Program-made: the position numbers and the translations under genes
NCBI RefSeq assembly: GCF_029207565.1
Contig: NZ_JANCMW010000013.1
Span: 1-64,000 of the forward strand
Source: Marinobacter iranensis
GTDB taxonomy: Bacteria; Pseudomonadota; Gammaproteobacteria; Pseudomonadales; Oleiphilaceae
Direction of reading: 5' to 3'
DNA: 64,000 bases
In this document: piece by piece, positions 62,573 to 64,000 of the stretch
Layout of the letters: every line of letters begins with the position of its first letter
How positions within the stretch are numbered: the first letter of the stretch is position 1
Notes under the pieces: generated by a model
Seen by the model: the letters and a program-made list of their open reading frames with translations, nothing else
Told to the model about the DNA's origin: nothing
Databases searched by the model: none

Positions 62573-63132
62573 CGGGGGTCGGTGCGCCGTTTTGCTTTCC
62601 TCGCGAGCCGGCGGTGGCGGATTCGTGCTAGCTGGCGTTCCCGCCAGTCGGAGCGGACCTTGCGCCGCCACAGGTATTGAATGACCAGGTAGGCGAAGCA
62701 GGCCGACAGGGTTGCCATCACCAATGACCCCAGGTAAAGGGGAATACCGATGTCCAGTAGCCGGCCGCTGAGCCACGACCAGGACAACTGGAACTCGAAG
62801 TTCAGCACCGGCCGGTCGAGTATCCAGGCACCGATCTTGTAATTGAAGTAGAACATGGGGGGCATGGTCACGGGATTGCTGATCCAGACCAATACCACCG
62901 AAAGTGGCAGGTTGGCATTGAACCAGATGGCAAAAAATGCGGCGGCAACCATCTGGAACGGCATCGGAATGAAGGCCAGGAAAATGCCCACAAGGAACGC
63001 CCGGGCAACACTGTGCCGGTTGATATGCCAAAGGTTGGGCTCATGAAGGATATCGCCCAGGAAATGCAGCGACTCGATAGCGCGCACCCTTTCCGGCGAT
63101 GGTAAATAGCGTTTCATGAACTTCTTGGGCAT
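62560..63132 (-). CDS. DUF2062 family membrane protein
   Basis: A 190-residue protein with several membrane segments and the motif LAFIPMPFQMVAAAFFAIWFNANLPLSV, typical of DUF2062. The function is unknown. Genes of this family often lie between lolD and comEC in gammaproteobacteria. The tail is Arg-rich (RRKVRSDWRERQLARIRHRR). Confidence 0.85.
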   Translation of the reverse strand: MPKKFMKRYLPSPERVRAIESLHFLGDILHEPNLWHINRHSVARAFLVGIFLAFIPMPFQMVAAAFFAIWFNANLPLSVVLVWISNPVTMPPMFYFNYKIGAWILDRPVLNFEFQLSWSWLSGRLLDIGIPLYLGSLVMATLSACFAYLVIQYLWRRKVRSDWRERQLARIRHRRLARKAKRRTDPRQSS

Positions 63133-63212
63133 TGGGAAGTTCTGCCTGCTCAGGACAATGGTTCCGGGGTACGACTGCTCCCGGAAATGACCAACTATCA
63201 GGAGGACAAGGA

Positions 63213-64000
63213 TTGTCCGGAAGTTTTATGGCCAGGGTCGGCCTAGGCGGCTTCGCCTGCGGCGTTATCTTACTGTATAGCCTTGCGGTCTTACCACCTT
63301 TGCACTGGCTGATTTGCGCGATGGTCGTCGCGGTTTTCATCACGTTCACCGCCAGTTCGCGGTGGCTGAGGGTTGTTGGCATCCTTCTGACCGGTGTCAT
63401 CGCGGGCCTGGTCTGGGCGGGTTGGCAGGCAGATAACCGGCAGCAGTCGGTACTTCCGGAGGCGTTGGAAGGTCGTGAGTTGGAGGTGTCCGGTTATCTT
63501 TGTGATGTGCCCTCGGAAGGCAGTTTCAGTAGCGTCCGTTTCGGATTCTGCGTGGAGCAATGGCATTCGGCAGGAGTGTCCGAAGTCTATCCGCCACATG
63601 AGCTACCGCACCAACTGCGACTTGCCTGGTACGGAGATGATGTCACCACCACGCCCGGCCACAGGCTGAAACTCACCGTCGTCCTTAAACGCCCCCACGG
63701 TGCCGTGAACCCTGAGGGGTTCCGCTATGAATCCTGGTTGTATCGCAAGGGTTTTGGCGCTACCGGTACCATCCGCGAGCTTTCCCGTGATGAGCGTGTT
63801 GGCTGCCCGCTCCGCTGCCAGTATCACCACTGGCGCGGCGATCTGATTGAAGCAACATCACAGAGGTTGTCCGAAGCCCGGCATTTCCCGCTAATGATCT
63901 CCCTGATGATCGGATATCGCGGCTATATGCAGCCAGAACACTGGGGTGTACTGAAAGCTACCGGCACCATCCACCTGGTTGCCATATCGGGCTTGCACCT
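63213..64000 (+). CDS. comEC: ComEC/Rec2-type DNA uptake channel protein, 5' part
   Basis: The first 262 codons of a ComEC protein; it runs off the window end. The start is TTG at 63213 with GGAGG 7 nt before, giving MSGSFMARVGLG. Three membrane segments (GGFACGVILLYSLAVL, MVVAVFITFTA, VVGILLTGVIAGLVWAGW) are followed by the OB-like DUF4131 region (LEGRELEVSGYLCDVP, WLYRKGFGATGTI) and the start of the competence domain (TIHLVAISGLHL). ComEC moves single-stranded DNA into the cytoplasm during transformation. Confidence 0.92.
   Translation, partial: MSGSFMARVGLGGFACGVILLYSLAVLPPLHWLICAMVVAVFITFTASSRWLRVVGILLTGVIAGLVWAGWQADNRQQSVLPEALEGRELEVSGYLCDVPSEGSFSSVRFGFCVEQWHSAGVSEVYPPHELPHQLRLAWYGDDVTTTPGHRLKLTVVLKRPHGAVNPEGFRYESWLYRKGFGATGTIRELSRDERVGCPLRCQYHHWRGDLIEATSQRLSEARHFPLMISLMIGYRGYMQPEHWGVLKATGTIHLVAISGLH

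Noticed and set aside
1..64000. tRNA, rRNA or CRISPR array
   Set aside because: No cloverleaf-forming segment or regularly spaced repeats were seen in any intergenic region, including the clpA-infA-aat area where a serine tRNA is common in enterics.

Overview
The window looks like a chromosomal segment of a Gammaproteobacterium close to Marinobacter (Marinobacteraceae / Pseudomonas relatives). The grounds are gene order and protein style: ccoNOQP-ccoGHIS, the clpS-clpA / infA-bpt-aat cluster, a PilZ-lol-DUF2062-comEC block as in pseudomonads, and FadL-like outer-membrane proteins typical of oil-degrading marine genera. Coding density is high and GC-rich except for the first ~1 kb. The species call is inference; no rRNA or tRNA gene was seen.

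Region 1-2.7 kb is an accessory scar. It holds a possible insertion-sequence end, an AT-rich pair of small genes each broken at a run of seven T, a ParE/Phd-type toxin-antitoxin pair with palindromic operators, a 5'-truncated yefM antitoxin with no toxin, and a 5'-truncated GFA-family fragment. Region 2.7-13.9 kb has a sodium/solute symporter diverging from a DksA-like zinc-finger protein, then a MalT-like LuxR regulator diverging from a four-gene envelope operon (C39 peptidase, beta-barrel protein, FadL-like protein, MalM-like lipoprotein). That operon is the best candidate for a poorly described system. A polysaccharide deacetylase, a DnaJ-related protein and a TetR regulator follow.

Region 14.6-24.5 kb carries ttcA and a complete cbb3 oxidase locus: structural genes ccoNOQP behind a candidate Anr/FNR promoter, then assembly genes ccoG, ccoH, ccoI, ccoS and a SafE-like membrane protein. 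Region 24.5-41 kb is mixed housekeeping: an alpha/beta hydrolase, a 7TMR-DISM diguanylate cyclase, rlmM, tusA, dsbD, epmC, rhlB, pdxB, htpX, alaA, a glutathione peroxidase with an OhrR-like regulator, and a hybrid sensor kinase.

Region 41-49 kb holds a LysR regulator and a leftward run rluE-like / Nudix / mnmA / hflD / purB / roxA / acetyltransferase, a translation and nucleotide cluster. Region 49-55 kb is the N-end-rule block: cspD-like, clpS and clpA (adaptor and unfoldase) opposite infA, bpt and aat (the transferases that create N-degrons). A solute-binding protein behind a perfect 18-bp palindrome sits in the middle. A striking long inverted repeat separates aat from trxB. Region 56-64 kb carries moxR, the agmatine-to-putrescine genes aguA-aguB, a small periplasmic protein, a PilZ protein, a lipoprotein-release ABC transporter with one permease gene plus lolD, a DUF2062 protein, and the 5' part of comEC, which runs off the window end.
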